A stretch of DNA of 8,611 bases from positions 1 through 8,611 of the forward strand of contig CAYRPN010000188.1 of the NCBI GenBank assembly GCA_964426135.1. The letters are read 5' to 3'. Below, in pieces: positions 1-4,854 of the stretch. Within the stretch, counting starts at the first letter, position 1. Every line of letters begins with the position of its first letter. The notes beneath the pieces are model-generated. The model had not been told where the DNA came from. It saw only the letters and a list, made by a program, of their open reading frames with translations, and made no database searches. The DNA is from CAYRPN01 sp964426135. Its GTDB lineage: Bacteria > Planctomycetota > Phycisphaerae > Phycisphaerales > Phycisphaeraceae. Both the position numbers and the translations under genes were made by a program.

Positions 1-52
1 GCGGTTTGCTGTGGTATCGCCGGTGTCATCGATTGGCCGTTTCGGGATAGTT

Positions 53-131
53 CCTTAGTCCCTTCGTCCCTCTTTCCCCTCCGTCCCTTCGTCCCTTAGT
101 CCCTTCGTCCCTCTTTCCCCTCCGTCCCTTC
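53..131 (+). repeat. Pyrimidine-rich octamer array, two identical 38-bp copies at 41-bp spacing
   Basis: Positions 53-90 and 94-131 are identical over 38 bases. Each copy is built from smaller units of the type GTCCCTTC, with TCCC recurring every 8 bases and one 9-base step, giving the 41-bp higher-order period (4 x 8 + 9). The strand sense to the following gene is almost pure C/T; the other strand reads as G/A-rich AAGGGAC-type units. A looser continuation runs to about 148. The array lies 5' of the gene at 196 but ends well before its ribosome binding site. No protein is expected from it. Confidence 0.9.
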
Positions 132-185
132 CCGCCTCCCCCTTTCCCGATCAACCATCTCCACATTCCTGCCGATCTATGGAAC

Positions 186-192
186 AAGGAGG
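186..192 (+). promoter_or_regulatory. Shine-Dalgarno AAGGAGG for the gene at 196
   Basis: AAGGAGG at 186-192 is a near-perfect anti-SD match and sits 3 bases before the GTG at 196. This is closer than usual, so the in-frame ATG at 220 is an alternative; the GTG is preferred because it gives a basic residue pair ahead of the hydrophobic segment, as in a normal signal anchor. Confidence 0.65.
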
Positions 193-195
193 CTT

Positions 196-1812
196 GTGAG
201 AAAGTACGTGCTCATTCTGATGCTGGCGGTGTTCGCAGCCACGATGATGTGGACGCGTCCGCCGCAAAGTTCGACCGCCCGCACGAGCGAGCCGATCCCT
301 GTCGCCGCGCCCAGTGCGGATGCGGTGCGGGCATTCAACGACGCGTTTGGCAAGGAACTGCGCAAAGTCGTGGCGACGCCTGATGTGGCCGACGACCTGG
401 CGCTGGCGGGGCAATTCGTCAAAGGGGCGTCATCGCCCGGCGAGTCCGGCGACATGGTGATGCTGCTGTGCGACAGCGCGCATGGTCTGGCAAGCCGCAG
501 CGCCGATGGCGATGAACTGGCCCTTGAGGCGCTGCAGATTCTGGCGAGGCGGGTTCCCGCGCGGGTGGAAGATTGCCGGGGCCGGGCGATCAAGCTTCTG
601 GAACGGCGGACGCAAACGGGCAAGCCCGAGCAGAAGCAGGCGGCGGCGGAGCGGTTGTTCGATCTCCTGATCGCCGCCGCGGATGACGCCATTGCCGCCC
701 GCGACTGGGAAAACGCGAACCAGTACACCTCCAAAGCCCAGCGCACCGCCGCGACTTTGAAATGGCCTGAGATGATCGAGCAGGCGGAGTGGCGCAGCGA
801 CCAGATGAAGATGCGCCGCATCGCAGACAGCCGGGTGAAAACGCTGAGCGCGAAGCTGGCGGAGAATCCTTGGGACGGAAAATCGATCGATGAACTGGTA
901 CGCGTGCTGCTGGTGGAGCTCGACGACGTGCGCGAGGCGCAGAAATACATCAACCGCAGCGGCAGCGACGCGGCCAACCGGCTGCTTCCGCTGCTGACCG
1001 AATCGCCCGACGTGCTCGGCGCCGAGCAGCATCGCCAGATCGGCCAGTGGTACGTCGACATGGCGGAGGGCGCCAGTGCCGTGGGCCAGTGGCAGTCGCT
1101 GCTGAACGCTCGATTTCACTACCAGGCCTATTTCACCCGGGCGTCCGGCGATTCCGGAGTGGCGCACACCGCCGCGACCGGCAATCTGCGGCGCATCGAG
1201 GATCAGCTTGCAGCGCTGCAGGAAACCGCCCGCACGCGCAGCGGCGCACGCGGCTTGACCGCGACGATCAACTGGCTCGGCGCGGAACCCGTCGATGTCT
1301 GCATCAACGGCAAACCCCTGATCGACTCGACCCAGGACTTCAAAACCCGCACCGGGGAGCGCGGCGAATTGAAACAGGCCCGCTGCGTGATCAGGAAAGG
1401 CGATGTCATCACCGTCGGAGCGAAACGCAACAGCGGCGGCTTCGCGCTGATGGCGGTTGATCGCGAGGGCAAACTGCTCTTGACCAGCGATGCGGAAAAC
1501 TGGAAGACTTATTTCCCGCTCGACGACAAGCAATGGTCACAGCCGAAGGTGGCGCAGAAGGCGCGGCAGCAGCAGGTTTTCGCCAACAAGCTCTCGCCGC
1601 AGCAGCAGAAGCTGTTCGAGCCGTACGGCGCGATGGTCAGTTCGCTGGCGGCTCCGCAGTCGGACAAGGGCGAGAAGTACGCGTACTTCATCCATACCGT
1701 GAAAGACGGCAAAGGCTCCGAATCGGCGGGCATCCCCGTCAATGGAGCGGGATACTTCCGGGTTCCGACCGCGCGAGGCGATGCCGTGCTGACGCCGGTG
1801 AACACGCGGTGA
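196..1812 (+). CDS. Signal-anchored helical protein of unknown function with C-terminal beta domain
   Basis: I cannot assign a function to this 538-residue protein. Residues 2-19 (MRKYVLILMLAVFAATMMW at the start) form a signal peptide or single membrane anchor, so the rest is probably periplasmic or extracytoplasmic. Residues about 43-345 are rich in Ala, Leu, Glu and Arg and look all-helical, TPR-like. Within this, residues about 231-312 (a D-D-V-x-E-A segment, GSDAAN at 256-261, then QWYVDMAE at 284-291) resemble a helical segment recurrent in planctomycete proteins, where a GSD is followed by a WW/WY-x-x-A motif. Residues about 352-450 look beta-rich, with a V-C-I-N-G-K strand and a KGDVITV strand followed by alternating strands, similar to small accessory beta-sandwich domains. 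A Gln/Lys-rich helix and a short C-terminal region follow. The start is GTG with a strong but close Shine-Dalgarno. It stands alone, with a 421-bp spacer behind it. Strong G/C third positions throughout support coding. Confidence 0.85.
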   Translation: MRKYVLILMLAVFAATMMWTRPPQSSTARTSEPIPVAAPSADAVRAFNDAFGKELRKVVATPDVADDLALAGQFVKGASSPGESGDMVMLLCDSAHGLASRSADGDELALEALQILARRVPARVEDCRGRAIKLLERRTQTGKPEQKQAAAERLFDLLIAAADDAIAARDWENANQYTSKAQRTAATLKWPEMIEQAEWRSDQMKMRRIADSRVKTLSAKLAENPWDGKSIDELVRVLLVELDDVREAQKYINRSGSDAANRLLPLLTESPDVLGAEQHRQIGQWYVDMAEGASAVGQWQSLLNARFHYQAYFTRASGDSGVAHTAATGNLRRIEDQLAALQETARTRSGARGLTATINWLGAEPVDVCINGKPLIDSTQDFKTRTGERGELKQARCVIRKGDVITVGAKRNSGGFALMAVDREGKLLLTSDAENWKTYFPLDDKQWSQPKVAQKARQQQVFANKLSPQQQKLFEPYGAMVSSLAAPQSDKGEKYAYFIHTVKDGKGSESAGIPVNGAGYFRVPTARGDAVLTPVNTR

Positions 1813-1920
1813 TCCTTTGCCTTCCTCCTTCTTCCTCCAGCACGCGCCGCCTCGTGGTCGATACCATTCGAGCACGACGATGTTTCCTGGTGTTGCATCG
1901 CACTTGATTGTGCGGGTGTC
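1813..1920. other. Spacer 3' of the helical protein gene, no gene seen
   Basis: This is the first part of the 421-bp gap before the prepilin peptidase. It opens with a pyrimidine-rich run just after the stop codon. I see no hairpin with a T tract that could serve as an intrinsic terminator for the preceding gene, and no convincing reading frame. The remainder of the gap (1921-2233) is a patchwork of repeats, annotated separately. Confidence 0.6.
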
Positions 1921-1977
1921 ATGGGTGTCAGGGTGCCATGGGTTTCAGGGTGCCATGGGTGTCAGGGTGCCATGGGT
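1921..1977 (+). repeat. 17-bp tandem repeat, three copies plus a part
   Basis: The unit ATGGGTGTCAGGGTGCC occurs at 1921-1937, 1938-1954 (one base different: TTTC for TGTC) and 1955-1971, followed by the first 6 bases at 1972-1977. A degenerate GGGTGTC precedes it. The end of the third copy and the partial fourth copy (GGGTGCCATGGGT) also form the outer edge of the left arm of the inverted repeat at 1965-2062, so the tandem copies may have arisen by slippage or duplication from the edge of that palindrome. Confidence 0.9.
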
Positions 1978-2062
1978 AAGCGCAGGCTCGGCGGAGCTTA
2001 CCCGTGTGCCGTCCTTCCACCGCACGGGCAAGCTCCGCGGACTCCGCTTGCCCATGGCACCC
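1965..2062. repeat. Composite palindrome: two hairpins in inverted orientation
   Basis: The arms 1965-2006 and 2023-2062 are imperfect reverse complements of each other, about 40 bases each, with a 16-base centre. Each arm also folds on its own: GGGTAAGC (1974-1981) pairs with GCTTACCC (1996-2003), and GGGCAAGC (2026-2033) pairs with GCTTGCCC (2046-2053). The one difference between these stems, T1977-A2000 against C2029-G2050, keeps base pairing, which suggests that the single-arm hairpin is the conserved form. No T tract follows, so it is a poor intrinsic terminator. It looks like a dispersed non-coding element, possibly a small inverted-repeat mobile element. Confidence 0.8.
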
Positions 2063-2136
2063 TACGTATCAACTGCGATGCCACATATGGTTCAGTTGCC
2101 TGGGCTCATTTTGAAACGTGCCCAAGGTTCACCGCC

Positions 2137-2163
2137 CAGGCACCTGCGGTGCATCCGCTAAAC
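2137..2163 (-). repeat. REP-like palindrome, copy A (leftward head)
   Basis: Read on the minus strand this begins GTTTAGCGG and continues with a short stem (GCACC and GGTGC around a 3-base loop). It matches the element at 7755-7781 in 26 of 27 positions, in opposite orientation. Its distal end overlaps an 8-bp inverted repeat, GCCTGGGC (2098-2105) with GCCCAGGC (2134-2141). It lies just before the array that leads into the prepilin peptidase start. Confidence 0.8.
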
Positions 2164-2182
2164 GAAACGCGCACGCCGCGCC

Positions 2183-2233
2183 TGATTCCTGACTCCCCAA
2201 CCTCCGCTGCCCCAACCCCGCCCACCCCTGCCC
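2183..2233 (+). repeat. Degenerate heptamer array abutting the prepilin peptidase start
   Basis: Seven C-rich 7-base units can be laid end to end from 2183 to 2231, starting TGATTCC, TGACTCC and then drifting (CCAACCT, CCGCTGC and so on), ending two bases before the GTG start at 2234. No Shine-Dalgarno is visible in it. The word TGACTCC is the reverse complement of the GGAGTCA unit repeated at 3710-3737 on the other side of the gene. Confidence 0.6.
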
Positions 2234-3703
2234 GTGTCCCTCACTCCCTGGCTTATCTTCGTGTTCATGAACGGCGCCTGCGTGGGCAGCTTTCTGAACG
2301 TCGTGGTCTACCGCCTGCCGCTGGGCAGGAGCATTGTGAAGCCGCGCTCGTACTGTCCCAAGTGCTCGCACAACCTGGCGTGGTACGACAACGTGCCGAT
2401 TCTCGGCTGGCTCTGGCTGCGGGGGAAATGCCGGTACTGCAAGAACCCGATCAGTGCCCAGTACCCGCTGGTGGAACTGGCGACCGCCCTGCTCTTTGCC
2501 GGCACGTTCATCAGCTACTACTACGCCGGCTGGCGCCCCGGCTTCGGCGACAGTCATCCGTTCTTCGGCGAACTGCAGCACACCTGGCTTCCGCTGATCG
2601 CGCATCTGATCCTCGTCGCCGCCTTGTTCGCCGCCACGATGATCGACGCCCGGCTGTTCATCATCCCGCTGGAGATTCCCTGGACCGCCACGGTCGTCGC
2701 CCTGATCCTGCTGCCCGCCGGCGCGTTCCTCAGCGCCCGAGGCCTGCTTGATCCGACCTTCACGCCGAGCCTGGATGTGATGAATCTGGGCGTGGGACCG
2801 GTGGCGTCGCCGCGCTGGTGCGGGGCGGCGCTGGGCGGGGCGCTCGGACTTGCGATCGCTTTGCTGCTCACCCGGCGGGGCATCCTGCCGCGCAGCTTCG
2901 CCGACGCGAACGATTACTGCCCCAGTTGCGGCGAGCACATGGGCAAGGATTTTCAAGGCGAGCACTGCCCGCACTGCAAGGTGAATCTCGCCACCGGTCA
3001 GCCCGCGGTGAACGGCGCTCAGTCCCGTGCAGGCTTCGCGCTGAAGCCCTGGGAAAAAAAGAAGAAGAAAAAAGGCGGCGCCCGCGGCCCCGGCAGCGGA
3101 GAGTCGCAAGCTGGTCTTCTGCAACAGGAGACTGGCGCGAACAACGTTCACAATCCTGCTCCGAACCACGGCACGCCCGAGGGCTGGCTCGCCTATCCGC
3201 ATCCTCGACGTGAAATTCTCAAGGAAGCTTTGTTCCTGCTGTTGCCAGTCGTCGGCATGATCGTCGGCTACCTCGTCGTCGCCGCCCCCGCGACGGCGGC
3301 GGGCCTGCCGCCCAGTCCGCGCACGACTTATCCCTGGCACCCGGCGATTCATGTGCTGGGCGGCGTGGTGCTCGGGTACCTCGTCGGCGGCGGCATCGTC
3401 TGGGGCACCCGCATCCTCGGCACGCTCGGCTTCGGAAAGGAAGCGATGGGCCTGGGCGACGTGCACCTGCTCGCCGCGGTCGGAGCCGTGCTCGGCCCTC
3501 TTGATGCCGTGCTCGCGTTTTTTATCGCTCCCTTCATGGGATTGACGATGGTATTGGTGATGGCAGTCGTCAGTCGGCTGCGCCACGGCTCAGCGCGGGT
3601 GATCCCGTACGGCCCCTACCTCGCTGCCGCCGCATTCCTGCTCATGATCGCGCGCGAGCCGATCGGCAGACTGATCGGCGCCTGGATCGGGTTGGAACTG
3701 TGA
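2234..3703 (+). CDS. Prepilin peptidase (A24 type) with large zinc-ribbon insertion
   Basis: An integral-membrane aspartic protease that cleaves, and in many homologues N-methylates, type IV prepilin or pseudopilin leaders at the cytoplasmic face. Residues 13-90 match the A24 N-terminal domain: GSFLNVVVYRLP followed by CPKC (Cys41/44) and CRYC (Cys66/69). Catalytic Asp138 lies in MIDARLFIIP and catalytic Asp409 in the GxGD motif GLGDV; IPYGPYL (457-463) is the usual C-terminal signature. At 489 residues it is much longer than the usual 250-290. The excess lies between the two aspartates: extra hydrophobic segments, a second Cys4 ribbon (CPSC at 229-232, CPHC at 245-248), a six-lysine run (275-280) and a Gly/Asn/Pro-rich linker. 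The residue after IP, usually Asp or Asn, is Leu. GTG at 2234 is chosen because it precedes the first helix; no SD is visible and ATG 2267 would cut into that helix. No pilin gene is in the window. Family certain; activity of this form inferred. Confidence 0.93.
   Translation: MSLTPWLIFVFMNGACVGSFLNVVVYRLPLGRSIVKPRSYCPKCSHNLAWYDNVPILGWLWLRGKCRYCKNPISAQYPLVELATALLFAGTFISYYYAGWRPGFGDSHPFFGELQHTWLPLIAHLILVAALFAATMIDARLFIIPLEIPWTATVVALILLPAGAFLSARGLLDPTFTPSLDVMNLGVGPVASPRWCGAALGGALGLAIALLLTRRGILPRSFADANDYCPSCGEHMGKDFQGEHCPHCKVNLATGQPAVNGAQSRAGFALKPWEKKKKKKGGARGPGSGESQAGLLQQETGANNVHNPAPNHGTPEGWLAYPHPRREILKEALFLLLPVVGMIVGYLVVAAPATAAGLPPSPRTTYPWHPAIHVLGGVVLGYLVGGGIVWGTRILGTLGFGKEAMGLGDVHLLAAVGAVLGPLDAVLAFFIAPFMGLTMVLVMAVVSRLRHGSARVIPYGPYLAAAAFLLMIAREPIGRLIGAWIGLEL
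3055..3061 (+). other. Candidate -1 frameshift heptamer A-AAA-AAG
   Basis: In the prepilin peptidase frame the codons AAA (3056-3058) and AAG (3059-3061) follow an A, giving the X-XXY-YYZ slippery heptamer used in E. coli dnaX. GC-rich sequence follows at once. A -1 shift would run to a TGA at 3211-3213 and give a product with the first catalytic Asp and the inserted zinc ribbon but without Asp409. A lysine-rich linker produces such a heptamer easily, so function is only a possibility. Confidence 0.25.
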
Positions 3704-3709
3704 GAAGAA

Positions 3710-3737
3710 GGAGTCAGGAGTCAGGAGTCAGAAGTCA
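3710..3737 (+). repeat. Heptamer array GGAGTCA x3 plus GAAGTCA
   Basis: Three exact copies of GGAGTCA (3710-3730) and one variant GAAGTCA (3731-3737) begin six bases after the prepilin peptidase stop codon. The G/A-rich strand is the + strand here, opposite to the arrays that precede start codons. The GGAG word resembles a Shine-Dalgarno, but no start codon with a usable frame follows at a suitable distance. Confidence 0.9.
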
Positions 3738-3752
3738 ATGAAACCGAGACCC

Positions 3753-3777
3753 GTTTAGCGACGCGGCTTGCCGCGCC
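3753..3777 (+). repeat. REP-like palindrome, copy B
   Basis: GTTTAGCG (3753-3760) is followed by the perfect stem CGCGGC-TT-GCCGCG (3762-3775). It has the same head as copies A and E but a different stem, with full pairing kept. It sits between the prepilin peptidase and the OmpA-like gene, and no T tract follows. Confidence 0.75.
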
Positions 3778-3781
3778 TGTT

Positions 3782-3816
3782 CAAGAACCAGAACCCAGAA
3801 ACGACAAACCCCGAAC
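3782..3816 (+). repeat. Degenerate AAC-ending heptamer array
   Basis: Five consecutive 7-base units ending mostly in AAC (CAAGAAC, CAGAACC, CAGAAAC, then GACAAAC and CCCGAAC) can be read from 3782 to 3816. It is more diverged than the array at 3710-3737, and alone would be weak, but it repeats the 7-base period seen in other spacers here. Confidence 0.45.
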
Positions 3817-3854
3817 CCGCTCAGGACGAGCGGACAACTCTTTGCGAAAGGTGG
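3817..3854 (+). promoter_or_regulatory. Leader hairpin and Shine-Dalgarno of the OmpA-like gene
   Basis: CCGCTC (3817-3822) and GAGCGG (3828-3833) form a perfect 6-bp stem with a 5-base loop. A purine-rich ribosome binding site, AAAGGTGG (3847-3854), follows and is 5 bases from the ATG at 3860. This decides the start: the TTG at 3842 and the GTG at 3851 upstream in frame overlap or precede the binding site. Whether the hairpin affects expression cannot be told from sequence. Confidence 0.55.
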
Positions 3855-3859
3855 TTACG

Positions 3860-4585
3860 ATGGATCGGATCCCCTCTTTCTTCCGAATGACTCTGTTGGC
3901 ACTTTCCGCGGTCGGCATCCTCGGCGGCTGTCAGACCGACCGCCTCAAGGCTGAGCGCGACGCACTCTACAACCAGAACCAGCAGCTTCAGGTCTCCGTC
4001 ACCGACGCCAACGCCCAGCGCGACGCGGCCGCGGCGGAACGCGCCCGCCTGGAGGCCGAGCTCGCCGAAACCAACGGCGCACTGCTGGCCGAGCGCAACA
4101 AGCCCGCGCCGCCGCCGCAGATCGTCACCGTCCCCGTCGCCAGCGCCAACACCCCGGTGAACAGCCGCACCGGCTTTGAAGGCATCGCCGGCATCGAGAC
4201 GGAAAAGAACCGCGACCGCATCATCGTCCGCGTGCCCGGCGATGTGCTTTTCGAATCGGGCAAGATCGACCTGCGCCAGACCTCGCTCAAGACGCTGGAC
4301 TCCATCGCCTCAGTCATCCGCAAGGAGTACTCGGGCAACCTGATCCGCGTCGAGGGCTACACCGACAGCGACCCGATCCGCAAGAGCCAGTGGAAGGACA
4401 ACCTCGAACTGAGCATGGAGCGGGCCGCCTCGGTGCACCGCCACCTGCAGAGCAAGGGCCTGAACGCCAAGCAGATGTACGCCGCCGGCTTCGGCCCGGC
4501 GAACGCCCGCGCGACCAAGGCGCAGAGCCGGCGCGTGGAAATCGTCGTGGTGCTCAACGAGAAGATGGTGTCGACGAAGAAGTGA
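3860..4585 (+). CDS. OmpA/Pal-family peptidoglycan-binding lipoprotein
   Basis: A 241-residue envelope lipoprotein expected to tie a membrane to peptidoglycan. Residues 1-23 are a signal peptide ending in the lipobox LGGC, so Cys24 should be lipidated. Residues about 27-80 form an Ala/Glu/Arg-rich coiled coil, and 82-104 a Pro-rich linker (KPAPPP). Residues about 118-232 are an OmpA C-terminal domain: DVLFESGKIDL, then VEGYTDSDPI with Asp169 in the TD position, DNLELSMERAASV fitting the N-x2-LS-x2-RA-x2-V motif (Asn181, Arg188), and RRVEIVV near the end. Asp169 and Arg188 correspond to the residues that bind diaminopimelate in characterised OmpA-like domains. The SDPI segment with a few extra residues before the LS motif recalls the MotB subtype, but MotB has an uncleaved membrane helix and no lipobox. 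No tol or pal partner genes lie in the window. The start ATG is set by the AAAGGTGG site. Confidence 0.92.
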   Translation: MDRIPSFFRMTLLALSAVGILGGCQTDRLKAERDALYNQNQQLQVSVTDANAQRDAAAAERARLEAELAETNGALLAERNKPAPPPQIVTVPVASANTPVNSRTGFEGIAGIETEKNRDRIIVRVPGDVLFESGKIDLRQTSLKTLDSIASVIRKEYSGNLIRVEGYTDSDPIRKSQWKDNLELSMERAASVHRHLQSKGLNAKQMYAAGFGPANARATKAQSRRVEIVVVLNEKMVSTKK

Positions 4586-4613
4586 TGTGACGTATGAAGT
4601 GCGATGGATCGTC

Positions 4614-4638
4614 ATTTAGCCGGCGGGCTTGCCCGCCG
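4614..4638 (+). repeat. REP-like palindrome, copy C
   Basis: ATTTAGC (4614-4620) heads a perfect 8-bp stem, CGGCGGGC-TT-GCCCGCCG (4621-4638). It starts 28 bases after the OmpA-like stop codon. The stem could slow or end transcription, but no T run follows. Together with copy D at 4801-4823, whose head points the other way, it brackets about 210 bp with heads facing outward. Confidence 0.75.
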
Positions 4639-4683
4639 CGAACCGACGCCCACGACCAGCGCCCCGACAATCCGAACTCCCCG

Positions 4684-4729
4684 ACGCGAAGGGCGCGACG
4701 AAACTTCGGTTTCCTCGCGCCCTTTGCGT
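4684..4729 (+). terminator. Long C(TTCG)G hairpin, likely terminator of the OmpA-like gene
   Basis: The arms 4684-4704 and 4709-4729 pair over about 20 positions, with a single C-C mismatch (4699/4714) and one G-T wobble, around the loop TTCG closed by C-G. The C(UUCG)G loop exists only in a rightward transcript; the complementary strand would have CGAA. That fits RNA made from the OmpA-like gene, whose stop is about 100 bases upstream. The right arm is T-rich (CCCTTTGCGTTTGTG), but there is no clean U tract, so either intrinsic termination or 3'-end protection is possible. Confidence 0.6.
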
Positions 4730-4800
4730 TTGTGTCGGCGGGCATGCGTCGCGATGATCATGTGCGCATCGACTGACGGGTGCCGTCCGCGCTTCGCCAG

Positions 4801-4823
4801 ACGCCTGCGGCGTTTCCGCTAAC
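4801..4823 (-). repeat. REP-like palindrome, copy D (leftward head)
   Basis: Read on the minus strand it begins GTTAGCGGAA and continues with a short stem, ACGCC pairing with GGCGT around a 3-base loop (4801-4813). The head lacks one T relative to copies A, B and E. It directly precedes the heptamer array in front of the ThuA-like gene. Confidence 0.65.
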
Positions 4824-4850
4824 CCCATCCCCCAACCACCAACCTCCAAC
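4823..4850 (+). repeat. Heptamer array abutting the ThuA-like start
   Basis: Four units, CCCCATC, CCCCAAC, CACCAAC and CTCCAAC, fill 4823-4850 without gaps and end 4 bases before the ATG at 4855. The sense strand is nearly free of G in this stretch, so no Shine-Dalgarno can be present in the usual window. Confidence 0.75.
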
Positions 4851-4854
4851 TAAC

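Larger units (their letters stand above)
1..195. other. Spacer upstream of the first gene, possible tail of an upstream gene
   Basis: This left edge holds no complete gene. Reading frame 3 on the + strand stays open from the window edge to a TAG at 48-50 (ending ...GLLWYRRCHRLAVSG), which could be the last residues of an upstream gene, but 15 codons are too few to judge. Directly after that stop a pyrimidine-rich tandem array begins and runs to about 148. Positions 149-185 show nothing recognisable before the ribosome binding site of the next gene. Confidence 0.4.

Noticed and set aside
53..131. CRISPR array
   Set aside because: There are no 20-40 bp repeats alternating with unique spacers; the array consists only of low-complexity octamers, and no cas genes are present.
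430..1533. 367-codon minus-strand open frame inside the first gene
   Set aside because: GC-rich third positions of the + strand gene keep the opposite frame open; its translation is Arg/Gln/Val-rich and lacks any start context.
1817..2161. 114-codon open frame in the spacer
   Set aside because: It is made mainly of the 17-bp repeat and the composite palindrome, has no ribosome binding site and no protein-like composition.
1921..2751. Long + strand open frame across the spacer and into the prepilin peptidase
   Set aside because: It translates tandem repeats and palindromes and then the wrong frame of a clear A24 peptidase; no domain is recognisable.
3842..3859. TTG start of the OmpA-like lipoprotein
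   Set aside because: It lies before the ribosome binding site AAAGGTGG; the ATG at 3860 has correct spacing and gives a normal lipoprotein signal peptide.
3860..4585. Flagellar motor protein MotB as an alternative for the OmpA-like gene
   Set aside because: The SDPI segment is MotB-like, but there is a lipobox with a cleavable signal instead of the MotB proton-channel helix, and no MotA gene adjoins.
4780..4854. Upstream start for the ThuA-like protein
   Set aside because: The extra 25 residues would encode REP-like and heptamer repeats, and the family begins at the VTVWNEF strand right after ATG 4855.
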